Shown here one piece after another: positions 26,201 to 35,190 of a stretch of DNA of 64,000 nucleotides (its first letter is position 1; every line of letters begins with the position of its first letter). The notes under the pieces are model-generated. The model ran no database searches, was not told where the DNA came from, and was given only the letters and a program-made list of their open reading frames with translations. The position numbers were made by a program, and so were the translations under genes. Source of the DNA: an uncultured Litoreibacter sp. (GTDB lineage: Bacteria > Pseudomonadota > Alphaproteobacteria > Rhodobacterales > Rhodobacteraceae); assembly GCF_947501785.1 (NCBI RefSeq), contig NZ_CANMXB010000001.1:2422501-2486500 (forward strand), given 5' to 3'.

Positions 26201-27723
26201 GCCGCTGCCCCTTCAGTATGGGCCAATGCCCTGACCAACGCATCCTCGGTGATGCCCGGGTTGGTCAGCTCGGTCACGATCCGGCCTTCGTTCAGCACGA
26301 TGATCCGATCCGCCCCTTCGACGATTTCTTCAAACTCCGAACTGATCAGAACGACCCCCACGCCCTTGGCGACGGAGTCGCGGATGATTGCCTGGATTTC
26401 CCGTTTTGCACCGACATCGACCCCTCGGGTCGGCTCATCTAGTATCAACAACTCGGGATCAATGGCCAGCCAACGGGCCAGCAACACCTTCTGTTGGTTG
26501 CCGCCCGAAAGCTCGCGAATGGGCTGTTCCATATTGGAGGTCTTGATGCCCAGCGCCTTGATGTAGCTGGCCACCAACTCCTTTTCACGTGCCCGGTCAA
26601 TTTGGCCATTCCGCGTAAGTTTTGGCAGCAGGGCGAGTGTGAGGTTTTCGCGCACGGACATGTCGGGGATAATCCCCTCTGCTTTGCGGTCTTCCGTCAG
26701 ATACCCAACCCCCGCGCGAATGGCGGCGGCGGGTGTCTCAAGTGATCTGTCCTGGCCATGTATCCCGATTGACCCATTGGTCAGTCGGTCGACGCCGAAT
26801 ATGGCGCGCGCGGCCTCAGTTCGGCCTGCCCCAAGCAATCCGCCAAGGCCAATGATTTCACCGCGGTGCAACGTCATGTCGAAATCGTTCAGGCGTGGCC
26901 CGGTTGACACGCCTTGGGCCGTCAGCAGCACGTCGCCCTTTTCAGCATTTCCTGTTCCGGCACTGAATTCCGTCATGCCCGCTTGTTCGATGTCTTTGGC
27001 GTCGCGGCCCAGCATGCCGGCGATCAGTTCTAGTTTCGTGGTGCCTTCAATGGCCCGGCAATCGACGGTCCGGCCGTCCCTCATTGTTGTCACGCGGTCA
27101 CAAATTTCAAACAACTCATCAAGGAAATGCGAGACATAGAGCACCGACACGCCGGCCTCCCGCAGGCCGCGCACAACACCAAAAAGCACTTCAACTTCCG
27201 AGGCGTCCAATGACGATGTCGGCTCGTCCATGATGACAAGGCGGGCATCCAAGGACACGGCGCGGGCAATTGCCACCAGTTGCTGAATAGCGGTCGAAAA
27301 ACTTCCCAGCGGCGCGCGTACATCAATGTCGATACCGAACCGCGCCAAAATCTCGCGCGTGCGTCGGTGGGCTTCCTTCCAATCAATGAAGAGACCCAGT
27401 TTTTTGGGCTCGTAGCCCATAATGACGTTCTCGGTGACCGACCGCAGCGGCACCAGATTGAGCTCTTGGTAGATTGTTGCGATCCCGGCGGCCTGTGCTT
27501 CCCCCGGGCTGGAGATCGCACTTTCCGAACCGTTAAAGACTATTGTCCCACGGTCGCGCCGATAGACGCCGGTCAGGATCTTGATCAACGTTGATTTCCC
27601 GGCACCGTTTTGGCCGATCAGCGCATGCACCTCGCCCGGTGCAACCTCAAGCGAGGTCTTCGACAACGCGCTGACGCCGGCAAACGCTTTGTCGATCCCC
27701 GTCATGGATAATAGCTCTGCCAT
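26197..27723 (-). CDS. YtfR-like duplicated sugar ABC ATPase
   Basis: This 508-residue tandem ATPase of the RbsA/MglA class has a first domain with Walker A GQNGAGKST (about 35) and MDEPTSSLD, and a second domain with the degenerate GGLLGAGRTE in place of Walker A, signature LSGGNQQKV (about 400) and LDEPTRGVDVG. An inactive second Walker A is normal for this class. ATG 27723 follows GGGGGGAG. A hairpin separates it from the binding-protein gene upstream. Confidence 0.93.
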   Translation of the reverse strand: MAELLSMTGIDKAFAGVSALSKTSLEVAPGEVHALIGQNGAGKSTLIKILTGVYRRDRGTIVFNGSESAISSPGEAQAAGIATIYQELNLVPLRSVTENVIMGYEPKKLGLFIDWKEAHRRTREILARFGIDIDVRAPLGSFSTAIQQLVAIARAVSLDARLVIMDEPTSSLDASEVEVLFGVVRGLREAGVSVLYVSHFLDELFEICDRVTTMRDGRTVDCRAIEGTTKLELIAGMLGRDAKDIEQAGMTEFSAGTGNAEKGDVLLTAQGVSTGPRLNDFDMTLHRGEIIGLGGLLGAGRTEAARAIFGVDRLTNGSIGIHGQDRSLETPAAAIRAGVGYLTEDRKAEGIIPDMSVRENLTLALLPKLTRNGQIDRAREKELVASYIKALGIKTSNMEQPIRELSGGNQQKVLLARWLAIDPELLILDEPTRGVDVGAKREIQAIIRDSVAKGVGVVLISSEFEEIVEGADRIIVLNEGRIVTELTNPGITEDALVRALAHTEGAAA

Positions 27724-27757
27724 GTCTCCCCCCAATGGCTGTGACGTTCAGGTCACC

Positions 27758-27789
27758 AAAAAGGGCGCGGGCAGATGCCGCGCCCTTTG
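27758..27789 (-). terminator. Attenuating stem-loop between binding protein and ATPase genes
   Basis: On the minus strand AAAGGGCGCGGCATCTGCCCGCGCCC is followed by TTTTT. It lies 14 bp after the binding-protein stop and ~35 bp before the ATPase start. It probably gives partial termination and 3' protection, so that the binding protein is made in excess. Confidence 0.8.
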
Positions 27790-27803
27790 ATATTAAAGTG
27801 ACC

Positions 27804-28778
27804 TTAGTAGGCTTCGTCCACATGGTCAGCAGCGTTGTCTTTGGTGAAGATGCGGTCTTTGACTTGCACCCAATGCTCGATTTCTTCGCCATCGGCGTAG
27901 CGATTCATGACCTCGCAAGCCAGCGGCCCAAAGAACGGCGAGCTTTCCACTGTGACGCCCATCTTGCCATCAATGATGGCCTGAAGCGCGTCGCGGGTGC
28001 CATCAATTGACACGACCAGAACGTCCTCGCCCGGCTTGCGTCCTGCCAGTTCCAGCGCCTGAATGGCACCAATCGCCATTTCGTCGTTATGGGCGTAGAC
28101 GATGTTCACATCAGGATGCGCCTGCAGCAGCGTCTCCATCACCTGACGACCCAAATCGCGGGCAAAGTCGCCCGTTTGAGAGGCCACAATTTCGAACCGG
28201 CTGTCGGCCGCAATTGCGTCATCAAAGCCGCTTTTGCGGTCATTGGCAGGCGAAGACCCGGTCGTGCCCTCAAGCTGGACAATAATACCCTTGTCGCCTT
28301 TGAAGTTTTCGATCGTCCAATCCGCGACGCGGCGGCCTTGGTCGATGAAATCGGAGCCAAGGAAAGCCACGAAATCCTCGCCAGGCTTGGCGGCTGCCGG
28401 GTCAACCGAACGGTCCACCAGGAAGGTCGGAATACCAGCGGCCTTGGCTTTTTTCACGGCCGGGATCAGTGGCTTTTCTTCGCGAGGCGGCAGGAACAAG
28501 ACGTCAATGCCCTGCGCGATCATGCTGTCCACATCAGCGACCTGCTTGGCAGCAGAACCGGCCGCATCGGTGGCAATCAGATCCCAGTTGCACATTTCTG
28601 CGGTGTCATGAAATGACTTCGTTTCCGCAATCCGCCATGGGTTGTTCGACTCCATTTGCGAAAAGCCGACCTTGTAGCGGTCTTTCTTTTCCAAAGGCGG
28701 CAGCGATTGACCCATGGCCATCGACCCGACACCAAGGCTCAGGGCTGTTGCAGCCAGAAGCAGCATTCTACGTTTCAT
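27804..28778 (-). CDS. YtfQ-like sugar-binding protein
   Basis: This 324-residue periplasmic binding protein of the ribose/galactofuranose class has a Sec signal (about 1-23). YKVGFSQMESNNPWR at the mature N-terminus, LVDRSVDP, VQLEGTTGSSPANDRKSGF and VYAHNDEMAIGAIQALE follow E. coli YtfQ closely. The ligand is therefore expected to be a furanose sugar (galactofuranose or arabinofuranose-like), an inference from family. It lies 51 bp after the AldA-like gene. Confidence 0.88.
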   Translation of the reverse strand: MKRRMLLLAATALSLGVGSMAMGQSLPPLEKKDRYKVGFSQMESNNPWRIAETKSFHDTAEMCNWDLIATDAAGSAAKQVADVDSMIAQGIDVLFLPPREEKPLIPAVKKAKAAGIPTFLVDRSVDPAAAKPGEDFVAFLGSDFIDQGRRVADWTIENFKGDKGIIVQLEGTTGSSPANDRKSGFDDAIAADSRFEIVASQTGDFARDLGRQVMETLLQAHPDVNIVYAHNDEMAIGAIQALELAGRKPGEDVLVVSIDGTRDALQAIIDGKMGVTVESSPFFGPLACEVMNRYADGEEIEHWVQVKDRIFTKDNAADHVDEAY

Positions 28779-28829
28779 AGTTTTTCCTCCACTAAAGTGC
28801 GCCTTCTCTCTCCCGGCGCGATTTCGGGG

Positions 28830-30299
28830 TTACCCCCAGTTCAAGTAAGTCGTCTGTTTGCGCAAATAGCCGTCAAAGCCGTATTTGCCGTCCTCTCCTC
28901 CAAGGCCGGACTGGCCCCAACCCGTGTGAAAGCCCTGAACTGCCTCGCCATTGCTGCGATTCAGGTAAATCTCGCCGGATTTGAGCGCATATGGCGCCTG
29001 CGCGATGCGCCTGGCGTTTTGTGTGAACAGATATGCTGAAAGACCGAATTCGGTGTCATTGGCCAATGCGACGGCCTCGTCAAAGCTGTCCACGCGCTTT
29101 GCTGCGACAACTGGTCCAAAGATCTCTTCCTGAAGCAACGGCGACGCGTTGTCGGACACTTCCAGCACTGTCGGCGAAATCCAATGGCCTTTGTCATAGG
29201 CCCCGCCCTGCAAGCGGCCGCCTTCCAGCAAGACCTCCGCGCCGAACGCGACGCCGCGTGCAACGATCTCCTCGATCTTGGTGACTTCGGGCCCGCTTAC
29301 CTTTGGCCCCATATCCACTACACCCATGGGGTCGCCAATGCTCAGGGCCTGGCTTGCAGAAACAAACTTATCCAGGAATTCGTCAGCGACCGCGGAATGC
29401 AAATACATGCGTTCATTGCAGGTGCAGATTTGGCCGCAGTTGGTGTAGCGCGCCGCGACCGCGGCCTCGACGGCTGCGTCGACGTCGCCATCTTCCATAA
29501 CGATGAATGGTGCTTTGCCACCAAGCTCAAGCCGTATGACCTTCAAGCTATCCGCAGCGGATTTGCTGATTTCGCGCCCGGCCCTCGTGCTGCCCGTCAT
29601 CGTCACCAATGACGTGTTCGGATGTTCAACCAGACGCTGGCCAACCACCGGCCCGCGACCTGTAACGACATTGAACACGCCTCGAGGCAAGCCAACTTTT
29701 TCCGCCAATTCGGCAATTGCGAGACCTGACAAAGGGGTTATCTCATGGCTCAACAGCACGAACGTGTTTCCTGCCACCAAGGCAGGTCCGAGCTTGCGGG
29801 TGGCCAATGCCGCCGGGTAGTTCCAGGCCGTCAAACCTACGATAACCCCATAAGGATGACGGCGGATGTGGATTTCCTCGGAAGGGTTGTCAGAGGTAAC
29901 AATGTCCCCTTCGATTCTGCGTGCATTCTCGGCCGCATAACGAAGGAAAGTGATCGCCGCACCAATCTCCCCGCGGGCCTGATCAAGTGGTTTTCCCTGC
30001 TCCAACGTGACAAGCGTCGCAAGTCGTTCGAGGTCCACGTCCATCGCCGCAGCAAGCGCATTCACGAACCCTGCGCGTTCGATCGCGGGGCGCGCCGCCC
30101 AGCCCGGGAAGGCCGCATGCGCCGCGGCAACGGCAGCGTCAGCGTCGTCGGTCGTGCCTTCAGGGATGTACGCAATTACGTCTTCGTTGGAAGGGTTTTC
30201 GACCTCTATCAGCGAGTGGTTTTGAGGTGGCAACCACTGCCCGTCAATGAACATGGCACCGGCCAAGGGGAGGTCATCATGTGTCTGGGCGGTCAGCAT
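28830..30299 (-). CDS. AldA-like aldehyde dehydrogenase
   Basis: This 489-residue NAD(P)-dependent enzyme has catalytic Cys in the NCGQICTCNER loop (about 285-295), a Glu in LELGGKAP (about 252) and a C-terminus with INRSNGEAVQGFHTGW-like sequence. The last resembles E. coli AldA (lactaldehyde/glycolaldehyde dehydrogenase) more than betaine or succinate-semialdehyde enzymes. In a sugar-acid pathway it could oxidise lactaldehyde, glycolaldehyde or 2-ketoglutarate semialdehyde released by cleavage. It is the first gene of the ytf-like operon and divergent from lacI across a 155-bp spacer with operator-like repeats. Confidence 0.88.
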   Translation of the reverse strand: MLTAQTHDDLPLAGAMFIDGQWLPPQNHSLIEVENPSNEDVIAYIPEGTTDDADAAVAAAHAAFPGWAARPAIERAGFVNALAAAMDVDLERLATLVTLEQGKPLDQARGEIGAAITFLRYAAENARRIEGDIVTSDNPSEEIHIRRHPYGVIVGLTAWNYPAALATRKLGPALVAGNTFVLLSHEITPLSGLAIAELAEKVGLPRGVFNVVTGRGPVVGQRLVEHPNTSLVTMTGSTRAGREISKSAADSLKVIRLELGGKAPFIVMEDGDVDAAVEAAVAARYTNCGQICTCNERMYLHSAVADEFLDKFVSASQALSIGDPMGVVDMGPKVSGPEVTKIEEIVARGVAFGAEVLLEGGRLQGGAYDKGHWISPTVLEVSDNASPLLQEEIFGPVVAAKRVDSFDEAVALANDTEFGLSAYLFTQNARRIAQAPYALKSGEIYLNRSNGEAVQGFHTGWGQSGLGGEDGKYGFDGYLRKQTTYLNWG

Positions 30300-30355
30300 C
30301 AGGGCCTCGCAAAACTTGGGCCACAGCAGCGTGGCGAGTCGTACAAATGGATAAA

Positions 30356-30395
30356 TAATATATTACCTTTGTCAATTAGTAATATTAGTAATATC
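30356..30395. promoter_or_regulatory. Candidate LacI-family operator region
   Basis: This AT-rich island in the aldA-lacI divergent spacer holds the perfect palindrome TAATATATTA (30356-30365) and a tandem 9-mer AGTAATAT(T/C) at 30378-30386 and 30387-30395. Such repeats between a LacI regulator and its divergent operon are good operator candidates. They lack the usual GC centre of LacI-family sites, so they may instead be promoter elements. Confidence 0.45.
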
Positions 30396-30454
30396 GTTTC
30401 ATTGTGGAATCGAAGGAATTGATTTAGGACACTACCCGAAGACGGGGGAGCTAC

Positions 30455-31555
30455 ATGAAAGACGATGCCGCGCAGCCCAAGGGCAATGACAAGAAGAAGG
30501 TGAATGGACGGGTAACGATGCGCGATATCGCGCGCCGCGCCGGCTGCTCACAGCCAACCGTCTCATTTGTCTTGAACAACAACGAAACAGCAAAGATTTC
30601 CGAGCAGACGCGCGCGCGCGTGCTCGATGCCGCACGTGAATTGGGGTACAAAGCCGTCTCCCTGCCGTCAAAAACTCAGGGCAAAAACCCGGGCTATATT
30701 GACGGCCCCATTGCGTTTGTAATCGATACGCTCGCCACAAGCCCTGAAGGCGTCCACGCTTACGACGGCGTCCTCGAGGCGGTGAAGGCAACTGGGAATG
30801 TGGTGCTGCTGGCCGAGACGCGCAATGACCCCGTACTTGAGCCAAAAACCTTGCAATATTTCATCGACCAACGGGTCTCGGCGATCATATATGCCTGCGT
30901 TTTCACACGTCAGGTAGAGCTTCCTGAAGTGCTGCGCGAGACAGATATCCCGGTCTTTTTGCTGAATTGCTATTCCGATGACATGTCGCGGCCCGCAGTC
31001 GTTCCCGGTGAAGTCGCGGGCGGCCACACGGCGACAAACGCGCTGATCAACGCCGGGCATACAGATATCGGCGTCATTACCGGCGAGCCGTTCATGGAAT
31101 GCGCCTCCGGGCGGCTGACTGGCTACCGCAACGCGTTGGTATCAGCGGACCTTCCCTTTCGCGAAGAGCTGGTGATCGAGGGCAACTGGCTGCCAAGTTC
31201 GGGGTTTGAAGGCACCAAGAAGCTGATGGCCTTGCCCAAGCCACCAACGGCGATCTTCTGCCAAAATGACCGGATGGCTGTGGGCTGTTTTGAGGCCTTG
31301 AAGGAAATGGGGCTGTCCATCCCCGAAGACGTTTCGGTTATTGGCTATGACGACGACGAAATCGCACGGCACTTGTCCCCCCCACTGACATCGATGAACC
31401 TGGCCGACCGGTCCATGGGACGGTGGGTGATCGACCAACTTTTCCACGGCGCACTGGGAAACAACCGACACCCGCTGACAAAGCTGGAATGCGAGCTGAT
31501 AGAGCGCGACTCGATTGCTGCACCCAAGCGGTCTGCCGCGCCTGCAGGCGGATGA
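30455..31555 (+). CDS. LacI-family transcriptional regulator
   Basis: This 366-residue protein has an N-terminal basic lead, LacI helix-turn-helix and hinge (about 20-70; VTMRDIARRAGCSQPTVSFVL) and a periplasmic-binding-protein-like effector domain (about 75-345). ATG 30455 follows GGGGGAG. It is divergent from the aldA-ytf operon and probably represses it until the sugar or an intermediate binds. The stop overlaps the GMC oxidoreductase start by four bases, so regulator and oxidoreductase are co-transcribed. Confidence 0.92.
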   Translation: MKDDAAQPKGNDKKKVNGRVTMRDIARRAGCSQPTVSFVLNNNETAKISEQTRARVLDAARELGYKAVSLPSKTQGKNPGYIDGPIAFVIDTLATSPEGVHAYDGVLEAVKATGNVVLLAETRNDPVLEPKTLQYFIDQRVSAIIYACVFTRQVELPEVLRETDIPVFLLNCYSDDMSRPAVVPGEVAGGHTATNALINAGHTDIGVITGEPFMECASGRLTGYRNALVSADLPFREELVIEGNWLPSSGFEGTKKLMALPKPPTAIFCQNDRMAVGCFEALKEMGLSIPEDVSVIGYDDDEIARHLSPPLTSMNLADRSMGRWVIDQLFHGALGNNRHPLTKLECELIERDSIAAPKRSAAPAGG

Positions 31556-33162
31556 CCCCGCAATACGATCACATTGTGATTGGGGGCGGTTCGGCCGGTG
31601 CCGCGGCGGCCGCCGGCCTTGTGAACGCTGGGGCGAAGGTGCTTCTGCTTGAAGCCGGCTACTCAAACCGACATCCGCTTCTGGATATGCCCCCAGGCAT
31701 TTTCAAGATGATCAACGGCTCGAAGTTCATGCGCTACCACAAGACCGAGGCACAGCCGCATTTGGATGGCCGCGCGCATGACATACCCCAAGGCAACGTG
31801 CTGGGCGGCGGGTCCTCCGTGAATGCCCAAGTTTACATGCGCGGCAGGCCTTCGGATTATGACGCTTGGGACGATATGCTGCGGGGAACAAATGACGGCG
31901 TCGGATGGGGCTGGGACGAGGTGCTCCCCTACTTCCGGGGCATGGAAGGCAACAACCGTTTTGCAAGCGATCTGCATGGCAGCGAGGGTCCGGTTCTTGT
32001 CTCCGACCCTGGGCATATCAACGACATGTCACGCTGGTTTGTGCAGGCGGTCCAGCAACTGGGCGAGCCATTCAATCCCGACTTCAATGGACCCACGCAG
32101 CGCGGCGTCGGGTTTTACCAGTTCACCAACCGGGCTGGTCGGCGCAGCTCTTCCGCCTACGCGTTCCTGACCCCGCTGGAAGGCAACCCAAACTTGACGA
32201 TCAAGTTGCAGGCGGAGGCCGCGCGGATTGAAACCAAAGACGGGCGCGTCACTGGGGTTACCTATCGCGACAAAAGCGGCGAGCATTCCGCAAATGTTGA
32301 CGGCGAGGTTATCTTGGCCGCGGGCGCATTGGTGTCCCCCAAATTGTTGATGCTGTCAGGCATCGGCCCCGAGGCGCATCTTGACCAGCACGGGATTGAC
32401 GTCGCCGCACCGCTGCAGGGCGTCGGGCAAAACCTGATCGATCACCCCGAGGTTCCGGTAACAGCCTTTGCCAATGGACCGTATGGCTATTTCAAGCAAG
32501 GCAACGGCTGGCGCATGTTGCGTAACGGCCTTCAATTCAAGCTGTTTGGAAGCGGGCCTGTCACTTCCGCCGGGGTCGAAGCGGGGGCGTTTGTAAACCC
32601 GTCGGACCCAACCGCCGATCCGACAATTCAGGCTTTTTGTGTTCCAATCGTTTACCTGGATCGCGATGCGTTGGAAGAGGTCGAAGATGATTACGGGCTG
32701 ACTGTCACAACAGTGGTCGTTAAGCCAACGTCGCGCGGTGAAGTCCGCCTAAGGTCGTCAGATCCCTTCGTGATGCCAAGCGTGTCCCCAAATCTGCTGA
32801 AGTCCGAGGACGACATGGCTGAGATGATCCGGGGGCAGCGCTTCTTCCGCCGCGCGTTTGAGACCAAACCCCTGTCGGATCGCATCCGTAAGATCGTCAT
32901 CCCCGAGGGCGACGATGACGAAACATTACGCGCCCACTGCAAGCGTTTCGTGAAGACGAATTATCACCCCGCCGGAACCTGTCGGATGGGGGCCGATGGC
33001 GATCCCATGGCCGTGCTGGACAGCCGTTTGCGTGTCCGCGGCGTCGAGGGGCTGCGGGTCTGCGATATGTCTGCCGTTCCCGATATCAACGCGGGCAACA
33101 CCAATGCCCCGGCCATGATGCTGGGCGCGCGTTGCGCTGACCTAGTTTTGGAAGACGCCTAA
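31552..33162 (+). CDS. GMC-family FAD oxidoreductase
   Basis: This 536-residue glucose-methanol-choline oxidoreductase has the ADP-binding motif IGGGSAGAAAA (about 9-19), GMC signature 1 near GGGSSVNAQVYMRG (about 83-96), signature 2 near GALVSPKLLMLSGIG, and the C-terminal catalytic pair YHPAGTCRMG and NAGNTNAPAMM. It probably oxidises an alcohol or sugar; choline-dehydrogenase-like annotation is common but not specific. ATG 31552 overlaps lacI by four bases; the open frame upstream is the lacI coding region in another frame. Given the LacI linkage, its substrate is probably the imported sugar or a derivative. Confidence 0.9.
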   Translation: MTPQYDHIVIGGGSAGAAAAAGLVNAGAKVLLLEAGYSNRHPLLDMPPGIFKMINGSKFMRYHKTEAQPHLDGRAHDIPQGNVLGGGSSVNAQVYMRGRPSDYDAWDDMLRGTNDGVGWGWDEVLPYFRGMEGNNRFASDLHGSEGPVLVSDPGHINDMSRWFVQAVQQLGEPFNPDFNGPTQRGVGFYQFTNRAGRRSSSAYAFLTPLEGNPNLTIKLQAEAARIETKDGRVTGVTYRDKSGEHSANVDGEVILAAGALVSPKLLMLSGIGPEAHLDQHGIDVAAPLQGVGQNLIDHPEVPVTAFANGPYGYFKQGNGWRMLRNGLQFKLFGSGPVTSAGVEAGAFVNPSDPTADPTIQAFCVPIVYLDRDALEEVEDDYGLTVTTVVVKPTSRGEVRLRSSDPFVMPSVSPNLLKSEDDMAEMIRGQRFFRRAFETKPLSDRIRKIVIPEGDDDETLRAHCKRFVKTNYHPAGTCRMGADGDPMAVLDSRLRVRGVEGLRVCDMSAVPDINAGNTNAPAMMLGARCADLVLEDA

Positions 33163-34142
33163 ACGTCACCTGCAAAATGGCACAAGACATCGGTGCCATT
33201 GATGTTTTTCATCGGCGGCATTTCGGCGCGGCACAGATCCGTGACATGTGGGCAGCGAGACGCAAATTTGCACCCCGTTTTGGCAACCGCCCCGTCGCTA
33301 AGCGACTTGCGGTTCTGCCCACGTTTGCGCGCACGCGGATCAGGAATTGGCACGGCGCTCAACAACGCTCGGGTGTAGGGGTGTTTGGGATTTTGAAACA
33401 GCTCGTCGCGATGAGCCAGCTCAACGATTTGGCCAAGATACATAACCGCAATCCGGTCGCAGATATGTTCTACCACCGCCAAATCATGCGCGACGAAGAT
33501 GTAGGTCAGGTCGAACTTTTCCTGCAGGTCCTGCATCAGGTTCAACGTTTGCGCCTGAATAGAGACGTCGAGTGCGGAAACAGCCTCATCCGCAATGACC
33601 AGCTCCGGCCCGGTCGCAAGCGCGCGGGCGATCCCGAGCCGTTGCCGTTGTCCACCGGAAAATGCGTTCGGAAAACGCATCAGGAATTCCTTTGGAAGCC
33701 CGACCTGCTCCAACAATTCGCCCACTCTGGTCGCCAGTTCCGCACCGCTCAGCCCCTCGGATTTGCGCAAACACTGCCCAACCAGCTCAACCACTCTGAG
33801 GCGCGGGTTCAGGGAGGATTGCGGGTCCTGAAACACCATCCGCACGTCGCGCCAAATCTCGGTCAGCAGCTTCCGGTTTGCGGTCACCAATTCGTCAGGC
33901 GCCCGACCAGTACGATGCAGCGTGATGCGCCCTGATGTGGGGTTGAGAACCCGCATGATGCAGCGCCCCAACGTGGTTTTGCCGCTACCGCTTTCGCCAA
34001 CAATGCCGAAGGTCTCGCCCCTGTGAACGTCAAAGCTGACATTGTCGACTGCGCGCACGGTGTCGGTCGGCCCGCCAAAGAACCCGCCGCCAATGGGGAA
34101 GGTCATTTGCAATTCGCGGACTTCCAGGATGGGTTCAGACAT
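33159..34142 (-). CDS. OppF/DppF-type ABC ATPase
   Basis: This 327-residue ATPase has Walker A GESGSGKTT (about 50), signature FSGGQRQRLGIA and Walker B IADEAVSALD, and a C-terminal Cys-containing oligopeptide-transporter extension (CKFASRCPHVTDLC). It lies last in dgoD-like/binding protein/oppBCDF order and overlaps oppD by eight bases. Its stop overlaps the convergent GMC gene by four bases. Confidence 0.92.
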   Translation of the reverse strand: MSEPILEVRELQMTFPIGGGFFGGPTDTVRAVDNVSFDVHRGETFGIVGESGSGKTTLGRCIMRVLNPTSGRITLHRTGRAPDELVTANRKLLTEIWRDVRMVFQDPQSSLNPRLRVVELVGQCLRKSEGLSGAELATRVGELLEQVGLPKEFLMRFPNAFSGGQRQRLGIARALATGPELVIADEAVSALDVSIQAQTLNLMQDLQEKFDLTYIFVAHDLAVVEHICDRIAVMYLGQIVELAHRDELFQNPKHPYTRALLSAVPIPDPRARKRGQNRKSLSDGAVAKTGCKFASRCPHVTDLCRAEMPPMKNINGTDVLCHFAGDV

Positions 34143-35190
34143 CGGCGGCCTCCGTCGTGGAATGCAGATGACAGGCTACCGCGCTGTCGCCAACCTTTTG
34201 CAGCTCCGGCTCCGTCACGTCGCAGACGCCCGCAATCACATGGTCACAGCGGGTTCGAAACGGGCAGCCGGAGGGTCGCGCAAGCGGGTGCGGCACCATC
34301 CCCCGAATGGCAGGCAGCCGTGCGCGGCGCGTTCCGCCAATATGAGGAACTGATTCCAGCAAGGCCTGCGTGTATGGATGCTGCGGGTTTTCGAAGATCG
34401 AGTATACATCGCCCTTTTCGACCACCCGCCCCATATACATCACGGCAACGTCTTCGGCGACTTCGGCCACTACGCCAAGGTCATGGGTTATCAACATCAC
34501 ACCCATCGAAAGTTCTTCCTGCAGTTCGGCAATGAGATCCAGAATTTGCGCCTGGGTGGTCACGTCCAGCGCTGTGGTCGGCTCATCGGCGATCAGCAGT
34601 CTGGGTTGGCACGACAACGCCATTGCAATCATCGCGCGTTGCCGCATGCCGCCTGACAGCTCGAACGGATATGCCTCGAACCGCTCCGCCGGCTTCGGAA
34701 TGCCGACCTTGACCAGCATTTCAATGGCCGCCTCTTTCGCCTCCGCCTTGCTCATATTGCGATGGAGCAGGAGCGCCTCGGTGATTTGTTTGCCGATCTT
34801 TGTGATCGGCCCCAACGAGGACATCGGCTCCTGAAAGATCATCGCAATGTCTTGCCCCCGCACCTCGCGCAGCGCTTTGGAGCCCGGCCTGGCCTCAGCA
34901 AGATTGACCGTGCGCCCGTCCTCCGCCCGATAGATGATCGAGCCTTCGACGATCCGCCCGGGCGCGTCCACGATGCGCAGGATGGACCGGGCCATGATGG
35001 ACTTACCGCAACCGGATTCACCCAGAATACAAAGTGTCCGATTGGCATAGACATCCAAATCGACCCCCTCGACCGCCTTCACCACGCCGTCATCGGTGAA
35101 GAAGTGGGTCTTCAGCCCTCGCATCTCGACCAATGGCGGGCCTTCGGGTTTGGCAATCGCGTCAATGGGCATGTGGATCAGCGGCGTCAC
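34135..35190 (-). CDS. OppD/DppD-type ABC ATPase
   Basis: This 351-residue ATPase has GESGCGKS (Walker A, about 55), LSGGMRQRAMIA and LIADEPTTALDV, and the C-terminal CPFRTRCDHVIAGVC cluster of this family. I keep the GTG start at 35190 because AGGAG lies eight bases upstream; it overlaps oppC by 29 bp. An internal ATG at 35172 is the alternative. Confidence 0.92.
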   Translation of the reverse strand: MTPLIHMPIDAIAKPEGPPLVEMRGLKTHFFTDDGVVKAVEGVDLDVYANRTLCILGESGCGKSIMARSILRIVDAPGRIVEGSIIYRAEDGRTVNLAEARPGSKALREVRGQDIAMIFQEPMSSLGPITKIGKQITEALLLHRNMSKAEAKEAAIEMLVKVGIPKPAERFEAYPFELSGGMRQRAMIAMALSCQPRLLIADEPTTALDVTTQAQILDLIAELQEELSMGVMLITHDLGVVAEVAEDVAVMYMGRVVEKGDVYSIFENPQHPYTQALLESVPHIGGTRRARLPAIRGMVPHPLARPSGCPFRTRCDHVIAGVCDVTEPELQKVGDSAVACHLHSTTEAADV

